Below, piece by piece: positions 1-10,165 of a stretch of DNA of 64,000 nucleotides. This DNA comes from Phytopythium helicoides (lineage: Eukaryota; Oomycota; Peronosporomycetes; Pythiales; Pythiaceae). Below the pieces are notes generated by a model that was given only the letters and a program-made list of their open reading frames with translations, was not told the DNA's origin and made no database searches. The translations under genes and the position numbers were made by a program. The stretch's first letter is position 1, and each line of letters begins with the position of its first letter. Location: NCBI GenBank assembly GCA_024867545.1, contig JANFNE010000075.1, forward strand, positions 124,001-188,000, in the 5' to 3' direction.

Positions 1-2597
1 TTGTGCCAATCGTACGGCCAGGACTCACGGATACGCCGCAACTCGTCTTCAATTGGCGTCTTGCGAGCCTGCAGCTTCTTCTGACTGGTCACGTGGCGCG
101 TCCGCGTGATAGATGTGACGCTCATTCGTCCAATACCGGCGGGAGTTGTCTGTGGAAACGAGGAGAAACAGTGAGTCCTAAGTACCAAATCATACTGTTG
201 CGCCTTTCGCCCTCACCTTTGGTCGTTGTGGAGGCTGAACGCCTGCTTTCTCAGCCTCGGTCCACTGTTTGCTGACGAGTTTGACTCCAAGTCTTGTTGG
301 CCGGCCAGGCGGCTCACTCAACGGTGACCTTGGACTACCAATTGCAGTTTCACCACCATCTTCAGCAAGGCTGGGTAGCATACTCGATTGGCGTCCACCA
401 ATCCCTTTATGCATGCTGGGACTTTGCACTAGCAGTCTAGATCTCCGCCGCGTCGATCCAGTCTTTCCACTGGTATGTAAGGCACTAGTTTGTGCAGCTA
501 AGACTTCTGGGGTAATTGTGATACGATGGCGAGTCGTTCGCCGCGTTTGTGTTTCTAATTCCTTCTTCTTTTGCTTCTCATCGAGCATGTAGTATGTTGG
601 CAGCTCCATGCACAGTTGGTCGCCTGCTATATGGGTCTGGCGTCCGCAGATCATGCACGTGTTGCCACTGAGTCGCATAAGTTTACGTGTGATAGGAACA
701 CGCAAGTCAGGGTAGCTCAGAGCTTGATCAATGCGTGTTTCTCTCCATGCGTCTCGCGCATCCGCGACAATTCTCAGGCGGTTTAGTGCCTTGAGAGCGT
801 GCTTCTTGACATCCTTACCCCCGAAATGCACCATAAAAAGCTTTCGCTACGCCAAGACTAGGTTAAAAACTCCACTCAGTACCTCTACCCCAAGTCCCAA
901 CAACTCACAGTCAATACGAGGCAATCGACATCCGTTGTCGCCCGAATATCCACCGGACACAGTGTGACTTTGCGTTCGGATGCAATGTACTCGCCAGCAA
1001 CATCAAATTTGCCCAGGAATGTGAGCTCAACTGTGATATTGTGTTGCACTCCGCGAGCCTCGCCCATGCTGCAGTAAATTTGCAATCAAACTCCCCCTGG
1101 GACTGAAAAGAAATAGCTGTCAGCTTCACCAACTTACCTAATCTCGGTCCCCTCGTTGACTGTGAGCCGCACGCATTCTTGCGCTTCTCCTCGCAGAAAG
1201 ATGAAGAGCGAGTCGGCATCTTCTCCTTTGTGGGTGATGTAGTGCTGCAAAGATCGAGAAAAATCAGTTGATTTGAAAATGGAACTGAATAGAAGCTTCA
1301 GACGAACCCCAGCAGGAATTGTTTGCAACTTCATAGAGTTCACCAGGTGCATGACTTCTGCACGTACAAGATAGAGATTAAAGCGCGACTAAAATTCACA
1401 ACCGCAACGCAGCACGCACGCATCTTGGTCCAGTCGCGGAATAGCAGCATATGCTGTAGGAAGGCGATGTTGTCGGTGATAGTGCCCTCAATGGTCTGAC
1501 TTCGAGTCATGCGCAAGTATGACGCAGCTGTGAGCACGATAAAATTTGCTGTGTGCACTTCTGGGTCGACCATGACGGTCGCGCTGCGTTTCGAGTCGGG
1601 CTCAATCAGACACAGTTCGCCGAAGGTTGCACCAGGGGTGAGGGTTGCTACTTTTGCGCCAACATTGACGCGTGAGCTCTCAGACTGCAGTGCAATCGTG
1701 TTAAAGAAGGCTCCGGGCAACAACCAGCGAATAGGGACTTACGAGGCGGCGCGAGCTTGATGAATGCATCGTCGCCCGCATAAGCCGCATGTACTTCTGC
1801 TGCTCCTCGGGGTTGCGAACGTAGACAGACACGATGCCGCTGATGAGAATCTAGCCACTCATTGGATGTTAGCCATTATTCATGAATGGGATGCAGAAAA
1901 TCCAAGACACCCACAAAACACGTGTTGCCCTTCTCGCCTTGATTGACTACAATCTCGCCGCCACGGAGGAGTCGGAATTCCATTTCCTTACACAACTTCT
2001 TGGCCGATACCTCAGACATGGTCGTGAACAACGAGCTCAGCTTTTCCTGATGCATTAACCACGTGTACAACAGCTTAACATGTGCACTTTCGCGGTCAAG
2101 GATTCCTGGTATCATTTCCAAAAGTCATAACATATGCATGCAAATCGAAGCACAACAAAGGTTGGTAGGATATCATTCTCAGTCCGCTCTTCAGGTGGCC
2201 GCTTGAGTGTCCTGCAGTCAGCCAACCAGGTAAGGAATCTACATTATTTGCACCCGACCACTTTAACGTACTCGATGACGTGTTGGATCTTCTCGGTGAC
2301 CTTCATGAGCTGCGGATTTGGCCGCACTTCACGCCGGATAAGTCTCCATCGTCTGGACTTTGACACTGGTCGGGTTTGGCTTTTATCGACACTTGTATCC
2401 TCATTGTTGGATGTGGTCGCTGGCGGGCTAACTGACGCTGCAGGTGGAGACGGCGAAGCTGATGCCGCTGCAGCTAAAGCTCCTGCTCGTCGTGCTGCTA
2501 GTTTAGCTAGCATCGGACGGCTATCTCGCCGTGGAGTGGATGGACCTGAGGTCGTGGCTGGTGCATGGGGACTCACGACAATCGGCGAGAGAGCCAT
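1..2597 (-). CDS. Tandem cyclic-nucleotide-binding-domain protein (3' end beyond the left edge)
   Basis: Multi-exon gene starting at the ATG at 2597. The N-terminus is Ser/Ala/Pro-rich. Two cyclic-nucleotide-monophosphate-binding (CNB) domains follow. The first has a glycine-rich strand (FRLLRGGEIVVNQGEKGN) and the phosphate-binding cassette FGELCLIEPDSKRSATV. The second starts near HYITHKGEDADSLFIFLRG and has a less canonical cassette (FDVAGEYIASERKVTL). The C-terminal part is basic and Ser-rich and includes a CMICGRQTHIAGDQLC cysteine motif. Introns can be placed by frame at about 1922-1950 (donor GTGGGT), at about 1690-1745, and near 1370, 1240-1310, 1080-1130 and 840-890. A 46 bp intron (150-195, GTATGA...CCACAG) joins in frame to an exon at 1-149 that leaves the window. 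The exon 1/exon 2 junction near 2130-2260 is not resolved. No kinase or channel domain is visible, so this is a possible cNMP sensor or PKA-regulatory-like protein. Family assignment is firm; exon limits are approximate. Confidence 0.75.
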
Positions 2598-2690
2598 GCG
2601 CAACGAGAGAAATACAGGGGAGCGAGATGAACTAACTAACTATATATATATCGACATGGAGATCTATTGAATTGCCATCTCTTGACCGAC

Positions 2691-4733
2691 CTACTTGGAC
2701 TTGAGCAGCTTGTACGACTCGAGGCGCGACGTCGACAACCCCGTACTGGCCAACGCCGCAGCCTTGTCACCACTCTTCTTCTTCTTGCTGCGGCGCTTCT
2801 TCTTACCATCCAGCTTGGACTCGGTTTTCGATGACTCCTTCGTTTCCTCTATTTCCTCCTCCTCTTCCTCACCCTTGGTAGCCTCCAAAGACTCGTCCTT
2901 GGATTCTTGCGCCTTGGACTTCTTGGCACGCTTCCGCTTCTTCTTGGGCTTCTCCTCACCATCTGCCACGGGCTCCTCCTTCTCAGCAGCCTCTGCCTTG
3001 CGCTTTGCCTTGGCTTGCTTTGCCTCCTCCTTTTCTGCGCGTGCCTCCTGAATGCTCTTGCGGAACCTCTTCAGCTTCTTGCGATCCACCTCGTACTCAT
3101 TCTCGACGTACGGGGCGAGGCGTTTCAGCGACACGAGCTGCTTGAGCTCCTTATCGTCTGCCGCCATGATTTCGTCCACTGTGAGACCAAAGTTATTCGT
3201 GTGCACCTGTTTGTACTTGAAGCGGCACTTGATGTCGCCGATAAGGTCCTCATAATCCAAGCTGTACAGCTCGTCGAGGTACTTTTGCTTGGCGCGCTGC
3301 ATCTCCTCAACAGACATGTTGGCAATATCCTCTCCGTCCTGCTCGTTGTCCTTGTCGCTGCCTCCCTCAGTCTCCTCTTCCTCCTCTTCCTCCTCTTCGT
3401 CAGCGTCGTCTTCTGCTTCCTTTTCTTCAACTTCATCATCCTCTTCCTTCTCGTCTTCGTCCTGCTCCATCGGCTCGGCTTCATCCTCGTCATCGGGATC
3501 AACAGGAAGACCGGCAAAAAGTGCTTTATCCTCTTCCTCATCCCACGTTGGCTTCTCGATCTCACCGGCATTCGCCTCATCCTCTTGGTAGTACTCCTCA
3601 TCGAAGATTGCCTGCATACGCTTATCGTACTCCTCGGGATCAAAGTCGGCGTCCAAGTCGTCTGCCAGAGCCGCCAGGCGTTCCTTCTCGTTTTGAGAGC
3701 CGTTCTTTGCAGATTTCTCACCCATGAGCTTGGCGACCTTTTCGAGCTTGGCCTGGATTTCGGCCTGCTTGAGGTTCTTGAGACGGCGCAGTTCCTCCTC
3801 CTTCTTCTGTCGCTCCAGAGCCTTACGCGCCTTGCGCTCTTCACGCTTACGCTTGCGCGAATCGTCCACGCGGCGCATACTGTCCTCAATGTGACGCGAG
3901 TGGGTCTGGATCTCTCCACCGCCATCCTCTTCGAAGCGGAAGTTGTAGGCGTGCTCAAAGTTCTCGGCCTTCTCCAGCTCCTCAGCGTCCTCTTCATCGT
4001 TCACAATATCCTCGTAGTGCGGGACCGCGGCGCTCTTGTCCTTCCACCCCTCCGTGGACACGTAGTGCTCGAGGAATGCGTCCGGGTCCAGCTCGGCCGA
4101 CTTGAGCTTGGTCCCGTACTTGGAGGTCGGCAAGTCGTCGTCGTCGCCACCTTCATCTGCATCATTGGCACTCTTGGCGCGCAGCTTGAACAGCCCGCCC
4201 TCTCCATCATCATCATCGTCGCCATCGTCGCTACCGTCGTCCTTGCCCACCGACGCGAGGAATTCCTTTCGCAGTGCGTCCTGCTCCTCCTTGAAAGTGC
4301 GCACTGGCGCTGGCTCTTCGTCGTCGCTGTCCACATCTCCGGCGATGACCTGGCGGCGCACGAGGTCCTTGTAGTATAACGGCGCGTCCTTCTTGGGCTT
4401 GCTCCTCGCCTCCTCCTCCTCGTCGTCACTGCCGGGCTTGTCCTCGAAGAAGGCGATGCTGGGGTCGTAGATGGCCGGGTCCTTCTTGCGGATGAGCCGC
4501 AGCGTGCGCCGGATGTCCGCGTCCAGCTCGGGCGTGAGCTCCTCGCCGTCCTCGTCCTCGCTCTCGCTCGTCGACTCGTCCTCGCTCTCGCTCCGCCCGC
4601 GCCGCTCCAGCTGGGAGAGCTCCTCCTTGCGCTTGCGCGCTTCGAACGCGCGCGCGAACGCCGCGTTGACGGTCAGCGCGTCACCTGCGCCCGCGTCCGC
4701 GTCCTCCAGCAGCCGCTTCTTCTCGTTGCCCAT
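2691..4733 (-). CDS. KRI1: KRI1-like ribosome biogenesis protein
   Basis: Single-exon gene of 680 aa beginning MGNEKKRLLEDADAG. The open frame extends 63 codons upstream, but that part lacks family character, so the ATG at 4733 is preferred. Very rich in Asp/Glu and Lys, with long acidic runs (about residues 430-500) and a basic Lys-rich tail typical of nucleolar proteins. The conserved Kri1 C-terminal block is present (LTVDEIMAADDKELKQLVSL followed by KRLAPYVENEYEVDRKKLKRF). In yeast, Kri1 acts with Krr1 in small-subunit assembly in the nucleolus; that role is inferred by homology. The 3' end lies only 94 bp from the start of the downstream cNMP-binding gene on the same strand. Long open frames on the opposite strand here are by-products of the repetitive acidic codons. 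Confidence 0.9.
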   Translation of the reverse strand: MGNEKKRLLEDADAGAGDALTVNAAFARAFEARKRKEELSQLERRGRSESEDESTSESEDEDGEELTPELDADIRRTLRLIRKKDPAIYDPSIAFFEDKPGSDDEEEEARSKPKKDAPLYYKDLVRRQVIAGDVDSDDEEPAPVRTFKEEQDALRKEFLASVGKDDGSDDGDDDDDGEGGLFKLRAKSANDADEGGDDDDLPTSKYGTKLKSAELDPDAFLEHYVSTEGWKDKSAAVPHYEDIVNDEEDAEELEKAENFEHAYNFRFEEDGGGEIQTHSRHIEDSMRRVDDSRKRKREERKARKALERQKKEEELRRLKNLKQAEIQAKLEKVAKLMGEKSAKNGSQNEKERLAALADDLDADFDPEEYDKRMQAIFDEEYYQEDEANAGEIEKPTWDEEEDKALFAGLPVDPDDEDEAEPMEQDEDEKEEDDEVEEKEAEDDADEEEEEEEEETEGGSDKDNEQDGEDIANMSVEEMQRAKQKYLDELYSLDYEDLIGDIKCRFKYKQVHTNNFGLTVDEIMAADDKELKQLVSLKRLAPYVENEYEVDRKKLKRFRKSIQEARAEKEEAKQAKAKRKAEAAEKEEPVADGEEKPKKKRKRAKKSKAQESKDESLEATKGEEEEEEIEETKESSKTESKLDGKKKRRSKKKKSGDKAAALASTGLSTSRLESYKLLKSK

Positions 4734-6226
4734 GGCGAATTCGAGTGGCTTGAATGGGCCAGCAGGTCGTTGGTGGCGGCTGGAGCGCGCTACTGGGAGG
4801 ACCGCGCAAAGTGCGATATCAGGTTTTGAGGGGATGTAGCCATGAACGGCGGCGGAAGCGGAGACGCTGCTCAGGAATGGCTGGCACCAGGGAGCGCTGT
4901 GTTCCTGGACGGATGGCTCCAAGACAGCCGGTGGCTACTTTGCGCAGCGTCAACGCGGCGCTGCCAGTGAATGAACCGGAAGAAGCCCAAGCAAAATGGC
5001 TGAGAGCGGTCAAGTTGCCGCTATAAGGAGATAGATGAGACTGCTGCAGGCATGTTTGACTCGCTGACGCAGGCGATTGGTAGCGTCGAGAAGCGCCCGC
5101 AGAACGCACGCTTGGAGCATTTTCCGAGCTCAACGAGTCTGATAGCTGCACACACTTTCTTGGTGTGAGGTGCAGTGGTGGCTACATGCTCAGCCATTGC
5201 CGTTGCTCGCAGGGTGGAGAAGTTAGCGGTAGCATCCACGCTTCCAGGCTGCAAATCATTCGGCAAGCGTCCATAAGCTGGTTGAACAAGGAAGAAGTTT
5301 CGGCACGATGCGTGAAAGGAGACCTTCGGTTCGATTCCAGCGGTGCCAGAGCTGCCACAACACACCGCCAGCTCTTCGCACATGAGGCCAAGGCCGAGTA
5401 CGCGGTGGAGCACTCACATGCCGTTCGGCTGCTCGCTCAGTGAGCCTTCGTGTCGGCAATTCAATTCGAGACGAGGCGTGGATGGACTGACATTCGCTGA
5501 ACTCTTGCAGCGCGCTTCAACTTGGCTGGTTGGGATCGTGAGATACGATTACCTCTTCATAACCAATGCCCTTATTCCTACAGTTCAAATCAGTTTCATG
5601 TCTTAAAAAACCTGTGAATTCGAATCTTTTTCTATTGACTCGACCGCCACCGGAACCCACCACGCGACATACTGTCGTTCAGCATAAAATGTACGGTACT
5701 ACTGTACGCGTTCTCGGCGGCGCACGCGACGAGCCACTCGAGAATTTGGTGGCCGCCAGTCGGTCGCGCGAGCCACCGACTGTCCAAATGACTGGGGGAC
5801 TGTATGGCTGGTCCGGCGCCCGGAACCAAAAATTCGAAGCCAGTCGGACCTCGCGCGAAAACGGCGATTTCAGCGCCAAAGCGGCGATTCGCAATCGCTC
5901 AAAACGCGATTCCGAAAACGCGATTCCGCGCAACTCTGCGCGCTGATTGGTCCCCGCGCGCGGCCCGTTTCTCTCGCGCTCACTATGGCGCGGATCGCGC
6001 GTTCCGCAAATCGGGTGGAAGCGGAAACCGCGCGCGCGTGTGGCCGAAGAAGGCTTCCTCGTCCGCGCGCCATCCACCGGCCCGCCCTTCGTCCGCACTC
6101 GCGTCCGCACCCGCGTCCCCCCCTGCGCGTCCCCCCCTGCGGCCGTCCGCACCTGCGTCCGCACCCGCATCCACATCCGCGTCCACATCCGCGTCCACAC
6201 CCCCGTCCGGTAGTTTACCGGCCGCC
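4734..6226. other. Intergenic region between divergent KRI1 and cyclin genes
   Basis: About 1.5 kb without a supported gene. Several frames of 60-130 codons are open on both strands, but none has a recognisable domain or a convincing splice structure. A short frame at 5052-5168 begins MFDSLTQAIGSVEKRP and could be a remnant or an exon, but nothing around it extends it. The last 190 bp are a GTCCRC-type repeat, listed separately. Confidence 0.5.
6060..6212. repeat. GTCCGCAC/GTCCACAT low-complexity repeat before the cyclin start
   Basis: Repeated 7-8 bp units (GTCCGCACC, GTCCACATCC and variants) fill the stretch immediately upstream of the cyclin ATG. The same heptamer type, GTCCRCA, recurs in both introns of the methyltransferase gene (7683-7745 and 8130-8215). 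The tract is open in several frames, which makes the upstream coding frame of the cyclin look longer than it is. Confidence 0.7.
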
Positions 6227-7060
6227 ATGGACGACAGCGAGGAGCGCGGACGCGCCATCGTGGCGACGCTCGCGGCCGTGGTCGAGTCCATGGTGCACGC
6301 GAGCGAGCGGCTGCTGTTCCAGAAGACCAAGTTCGACGCCTTCCGCGCGCCAGCCATCTCGATCCGCGACTACCTGCTGCGCATCCACAAGTACGCGGCC
6401 TGCTCGCCCGAGTGCTTCGTGCTCGCGCTCGTGTACGTCGACCGCCTGCACCAGCTCCAGGGGCTCGTGCTCACCGAGCTCAACGTGCACCGCGTGCTCA
6501 TCACGAGCGTCGTGCTCGCCGCCAAGTTCTTCGACGACCACTACTTCAACAACGCCTACTACGCCAAGGTGGGCGGCGTGCCCGGCGCCGAGATGAACGA
6601 GCTCGAGCTCGAGTTCCTGCTGCTGCTCAACTTCTCGCTGCACGTGCCAAACGAGACCTACGCGCGGTACTACAACGAGCTGGCCGCGCACTACACCTTC
6701 CTCGCCGTGCGCAACGCGTCCATACCAGATTCGGCCTACTACCACGTGCGCCACTACGTCGTGCCCGACCCGCGCCAGGACGGCGTCCTCGTGTACGTCA
6801 CCAAGCGCTACCCGCGCCACCCGCCGGCCGCCCCAAGACCCATGCACGGCTACTACGACCCGCGCCTCGAGCAGCCGCAGGCATCCGCAGCCTCCCAGCC
6901 GTCCACAGCAGCACCACCAGTGCCACCAACACAGCCCGGAGCGCCTTCTTCGTCGTCTACATCATCATCCACAGGGGGATCGCAGCCGCCGTGCACAAAA
7001 CCCGCCCGCGCCGCTGGGCAGAAGCGGAGGAGCGCCGTCGCGCTCGGCGTCAACGCCTGA
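6227..7060 (+). CDS. PHO80/P-type cyclin
   Basis: Intronless 277 aa protein starting MDDSEERGRAIVATL in a good context (GCCGCCATGG). Residues about 15-150 match the Cyclin/PHO80-like family: ISIRDYLLRIHKYAACSPEC, then FVLALVYVDRL, then LNVHRVLITSVVLAAKFFDDHYFNNAYYAKVGG (read as adjoining blocks), then MNELELEFLLLLNFSLHV. The last 90 residues are Pro/Ser/Gln-rich and probably disordered. The frame stays open upstream to 5804 but runs through the GTCCRC repeat, so this ATG is chosen. PHO80-like cyclins pair with Pho85/CDK5-like kinases in nutrient and polarity signalling; the partner is unknown here. Confidence 0.88.
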   Translation: MDDSEERGRAIVATLAAVVESMVHASERLLFQKTKFDAFRAPAISIRDYLLRIHKYAACSPECFVLALVYVDRLHQLQGLVLTELNVHRVLITSVVLAAKFFDDHYFNNAYYAKVGGVPGAEMNELELEFLLLLNFSLHVPNETYARYYNELAAHYTFLAVRNASIPDSAYYHVRHYVVPDPRQDGVLVYVTKRYPRHPPAAPRPMHGYYDPRLEQPQASAASQPSTAAPPVPPTQPGAPSSSSTSSSTGGSQPPCTKPARAAGQKRRSAVALGVNA

Positions 7061-7341
7061 GCCGCGCGCAGCGGGGAGCCGCACTCGTCCCCATCATCAC
7101 ACACGCGGCGCGAGCGCCCAGCCGCCCGCTGGTAAAATATAGTCCTGCAATAGTTTGATAGCGGCCGTTCTCGAGCAGGGAGGCCGGACGGAGCACAATA
7201 CACCACCACGATCATCACCACACCACCACTTCAGAGCCACCTCCATGAACGATCACCGCATTTCACAGGAACTTCGATTGGACGCGTCGGTCAGCGGTTA
7301 TTGTCCTGGAAGGCGCTGCAGGCTGCATGGTAGCCTGGAGC

Positions 7342-8332
7342 TCACTTGCGGCGCCAGAAGGTGCCGTCCGAGACGCCCCACTGGTACTTGCGGTGGTGCT
7401 CGCGGATGAGGAACGGGTAGTCCTGGCGCTCGACGAGCTCGAAGTGCGGCTCGAGGTGGCGCACCACCACCGAGAAGCTGTCCACGGGCTTGCCGGACGC
7501 GTCCACGGTCGCGCCGATCCACTCGTCCTTGGCCGTGTACTCCTCGAGCCACGAGTAGGGGCTCACGAGGGCCAGCACGCCACCGGGTCTCACGACGCGC
7601 GCCACGTCGGCCAGGAACTTGGCGGGCGACGGCAGGCGGCAGAGCAGGTTGGACGCGAACACGGCGTCGAACTGGCCTGCTCACGTTGGTGGTTAGTGTG
7701 TGGATCCTCACCACGGCCGCGTCCACAACGGGCGTCCACACAGTGTACGGCACGCACCGAGCGACTCGTCCAGGTTGCATGCGTCACCCTGGAGGAACCG
7801 CACGCGGTCGGTGCGCACACCCACGGGCAGCGCGGCCTCGCGCGTCTCGAAAATGTCTCCCTGGATGAGCGCGTCGTACTCCAGGCGTCCGCGCACGCGC
7901 ATGTCGTTGGCCGCGTCCACAAAGTGCTGCGAGAAGTCGACGCCCACGGCCTCGTCGAAGTGGCGCGAGAGCTCGAACGTCGCGCGGCCCACCGCGCAGC
8001 CCACGTCCAGCGCTCGGCCACGGCGGTCCGCAGGCAGCAGGCGCGTCGCGGCGTCGACGGTGCGCGGCAGGAACGCGAGCGCGTCGGCGGGCGCGAAGGC
8101 GAAGGGCGCGACCTGCGCGGGCTCTCCTGCGGCCGTCCACACGTCCGTCAGCCGTCCGCACGGTGGGGATCCCCCGTGTGGACGCGTCCACAGCGGCGTC
8201 CACAGCTGCGGACGCACCGTAGTGGAACTGCAGGTACTCGTGCACCGCGCGCGCCGACTCGTAGACCGCCGAGCCGCTCGCCGTCGTGCTGCGCACCTGC
8301 GCGGCCGCCGCCTTGGCCGCCGTCCGCTGCAT
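7342..8332 (-). CDS. OvoA C-terminal-type SAM methyltransferase (putative 4-mercaptohistidine N1-methyltransferase)
   Basis: Three exons (8332-8218, 8126-7758, 7676-7342) give 272 aa; the introns are 91 and 81 bp, both phase 1. The SAM-binding motif is GRALDVGCAVGRATFELSR, followed by AVGVDFSQHFVDAA (motif II), QGDACNLDESLG, then DAVFASNLLCRLPSP, VVRPGGVLALVSPYSWLEE and a C-terminal FLIREHHRKYQWGVSD. From memory of the family these blocks resemble the methyltransferase that forms the C-terminus of the ovothiol synthase OvoA and also occurs alone. If so, it would N-methylate the imidazole of 4-thiohistidine to give ovothiol. No sulfoxide synthase domain is present in the window. Start chosen as the first ATG in frame (MQRTAAKAAAAQ). 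Confidence 0.75.
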
Positions 8333-8535
8333 CTCGCGCTCTCGATGCACGCGATCCCCTCGCTGTCCGCCGCCGTTGTGGATGACGCCGGCACAGCGTA
8401 ACCGGGGAAAAAAGCGTACCCATGTCGTACTTAGCGGGGTGCGCGAAATAAAAACGTCGACGAAGGTAAACTACAGGGCGGAAGGCGCGCGTTCGCCAGA
8501 ACGTGCATCTATAAACCTGCTAAAACCCTCCTGTT

Positions 8536-8551
8536 CTGTCATTCTTCCGCG
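8536..8551 (+). promoter_or_regulatory. Possible initiator for the casein kinase gene
   Basis: TGTCATTCTTCCGCGG resembles the oomycete initiator core TCAYTYY and lies about 170 bp before the casein kinase ATG. Only the short core matches; no flanking FPR element follows, so this is a weak call. Confidence 0.3.
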
Positions 8552-8712
8552 GTACGGCGCGTAGTTTACCCGTCCGCGGCGCCGAGCCCCCTTCTTTAGC
8601 TCCATTCCTCGAAGAAGGCGGCGGCGCTCGCTCCGGCCCCGCTCCAGCCGCGCTCCAGGCGCGCGCCAGACCCCCAGAGCCGCCCGCAGGCGTCCAAGAC
8701 AAGCCCAGCGCC

Positions 8713-9891
8713 ATGTTGGCGGCGCGTGAGTCGGCGCGCGAGTCGTCGCTGGAGCTGCGCGTGGGCAAGAAGTTCCGCCTGGGCCGCAAGATCGGGTCGG
8801 GCTCGTTCGGAGACATTTACCTGGGGACCAACATGACGTCGGGCGAGGAGGTCGGCATCAAGCTCGAGTCGGTCAAGAGCAAGCACCCGCAGCTGCTGTA
8901 CGAGTCCAAGATCTACAAGATCCTCAACGGCGGGCTCGGCGTCCCCTCGCTGCGCTGGTTCGGCGTCGAGGGAGAGTACAACGTCATGGTCATCGACCTG
9001 CTCGGACCCTCGCTCGAGGACCTGTTCAACTACTGCGGCCGGCGATTCCAGCTCAAGACGGTGCTCATGATCGCTGACCAGCTGCTCTGCCGTATCGAGT
9101 ACTGCCACTCGAAGAACTTTATCCACCGAGACGTCAAGCCAGACAACTTTCTGATCGGACTCGGCAAGCGCGCGCAGATCGTGCACATCATCGACTTCGG
9201 GCTCGCAAAAAAGTACAGGGACCCGAAAACGCACCAGCACATCCCGTACCGGGAGAACAAAAACCTCACGGGCACGGCGCGCTACGCGTCGATCAACACG
9301 CACGTCGGCATTGAGCAGAGCCGCCGGGACGACCTCGAGTCGCTCGGCTACGTCTTCATGTACTTCATCCGCGGCTCGCTGCCGTGGCAGGGACTCAAGG
9401 CCAACACCAAGAAGCAAAAGTACGAAAAGATCATGGAAAAGAAGATGAACACGCCCATCGAGGTGCTATGCAAGGGATACCCGGCCGAGTTCCGTGCCTA
9501 CTTTGAGTACTGCCGCGCGCTGCGCTTCGACGACAAACCCGACTACGCCTACCTCAAGCGCCTCTTCAAGGAACTCTTTTTCCGCAAGGGCTTCCAGTTC
9601 GATGCCATGTTTGACTGGACCGTGCTCAACCTGCGCTCCGGCCGCCGTGAGCGCGGCGCGAGTGGCGATGCGGGCGAGCGTAGCGCTCGTGCAGACGGTG
9701 CTCGCCAGGCAGCTGCTGCTCCTGGCGCTTCCCAAGGACGTTTGTATCCGCGTGACGAAGTCAAGGAGGCCGCCGACGCGCAGGGGCAGTACCGGCCAGA
9801 CTCAGGCTACGCAGCCCCACGCGTGGCCACTGGCGCCAGCCGCGGGGACCCCATGGCCGAGGCCAAGCCACTCAGTCGACAACGCTACTAG
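8713..9891 (+). CDS. Casein kinase 1 family protein kinase
   Basis: Intronless, 392 aa. Kinase domain at about residues 21-290: glycine loop GSGSFGDIY (28-36), Lys50 in VGIKLE (most CK1s have VAIKLE), catalytic loop HRDVKPDN (138-145), DFG in [13 protein letters not shown], and the CK1 signature [11 protein letters not shown] and [13 protein letters not shown] instead of an APE motif. The final 90 residues are low-complexity and differ from metazoan CK1 delta/epsilon tails, as is usual. Ser/Thr kinase with acidophilic or primed substrates; specific targets cannot be read from the sequence. The ATG at 8713 is the first in the frame. Confidence 0.95.
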   Translation: MLAARESARESSLELRVGKKFRLGRKIGSGSFGDIYLGTNMTSGEEVGIKLESVKSKHPQLLYESKIYKILNGGLGVPSLRWFGVEGEYNVMVIDLLGPSLEDLFNYCGRRFQLKTVLMIADQLLCRIEYCHSKNFIHRDVKPDNFLIGLGKRAQIVHIIDFGLAKKYRDPKTHQHIPYRENKNLTGTARYASINTHVGIEQSRRDDLESLGYVFMYFIRGSLPWQGLKANTKKQKYEKIMEKKMNTPIEVLCKGYPAEFRAYFEYCRALRFDDKPDYAYLKRLFKELFFRKGFQFDAMFDWTVLNLRSGRRERGASGDAGERSARADGARQAAAAPGASQGRLYPRDEVKEAADAQGQYRPDSGYAAPRVATGASRGDPMAEAKPLSRQRY

Positions 9892-10048
9892 GCTGCGTGG
9901 TCAGGCGGCCACGAGGCTAGCGGTCGCTTAGGCGAAACCTTTTGGACAGACAATGCGAAGCAAACACAACACAGACGGACATCTTAGCGGACAGAGAGCT
10001 TAAGGAAGGACGTGGACAGGAGCGTGAGGTGAGCATGGGGCAACCAAT

Positions 10049-10165
10049 ATGCAGCCGTGGCGCGTATTGGGAGTGCTCGTCGCGCTCGCCATTTTCACAG
10101 CGCAAGGCTCCGATAGTGTGCGCGGTAATAAGCCCATTTTCAATTCATCGACAGAATTTCCTACT
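10049..10165 (+). other. Possible signal-peptide-encoding segment
   Basis: An ATG at 10049 opens a frame whose first 20 residues look like a good secretory signal (MQPWRVLGVLVALAIFTAQG). The frame continues to 10492, but beyond 10166 it is antisense to the last exon of the hypothetical gene at 10166-11095. A small secreted protein whose real exons differ is possible; chance is equally likely. Confidence 0.2.

Noticed and set aside
2907..4379. 490-codon open frame on the plus strand
   Set aside because: Antisense to KRI1; its leucine-rich composition is the mirror of the Glu/Lys codons of the real gene.
5322..5350. tRNA-like GGTTCGATTCC box
   Set aside because: No matching T stem, acceptor stem or A box upstream.
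5804..6226. Long N-terminal extension of the cyclin
   Set aside because: Runs through the GTCCRC repeat; no similarity to cyclins, and the ATG at 6227 has a good context.
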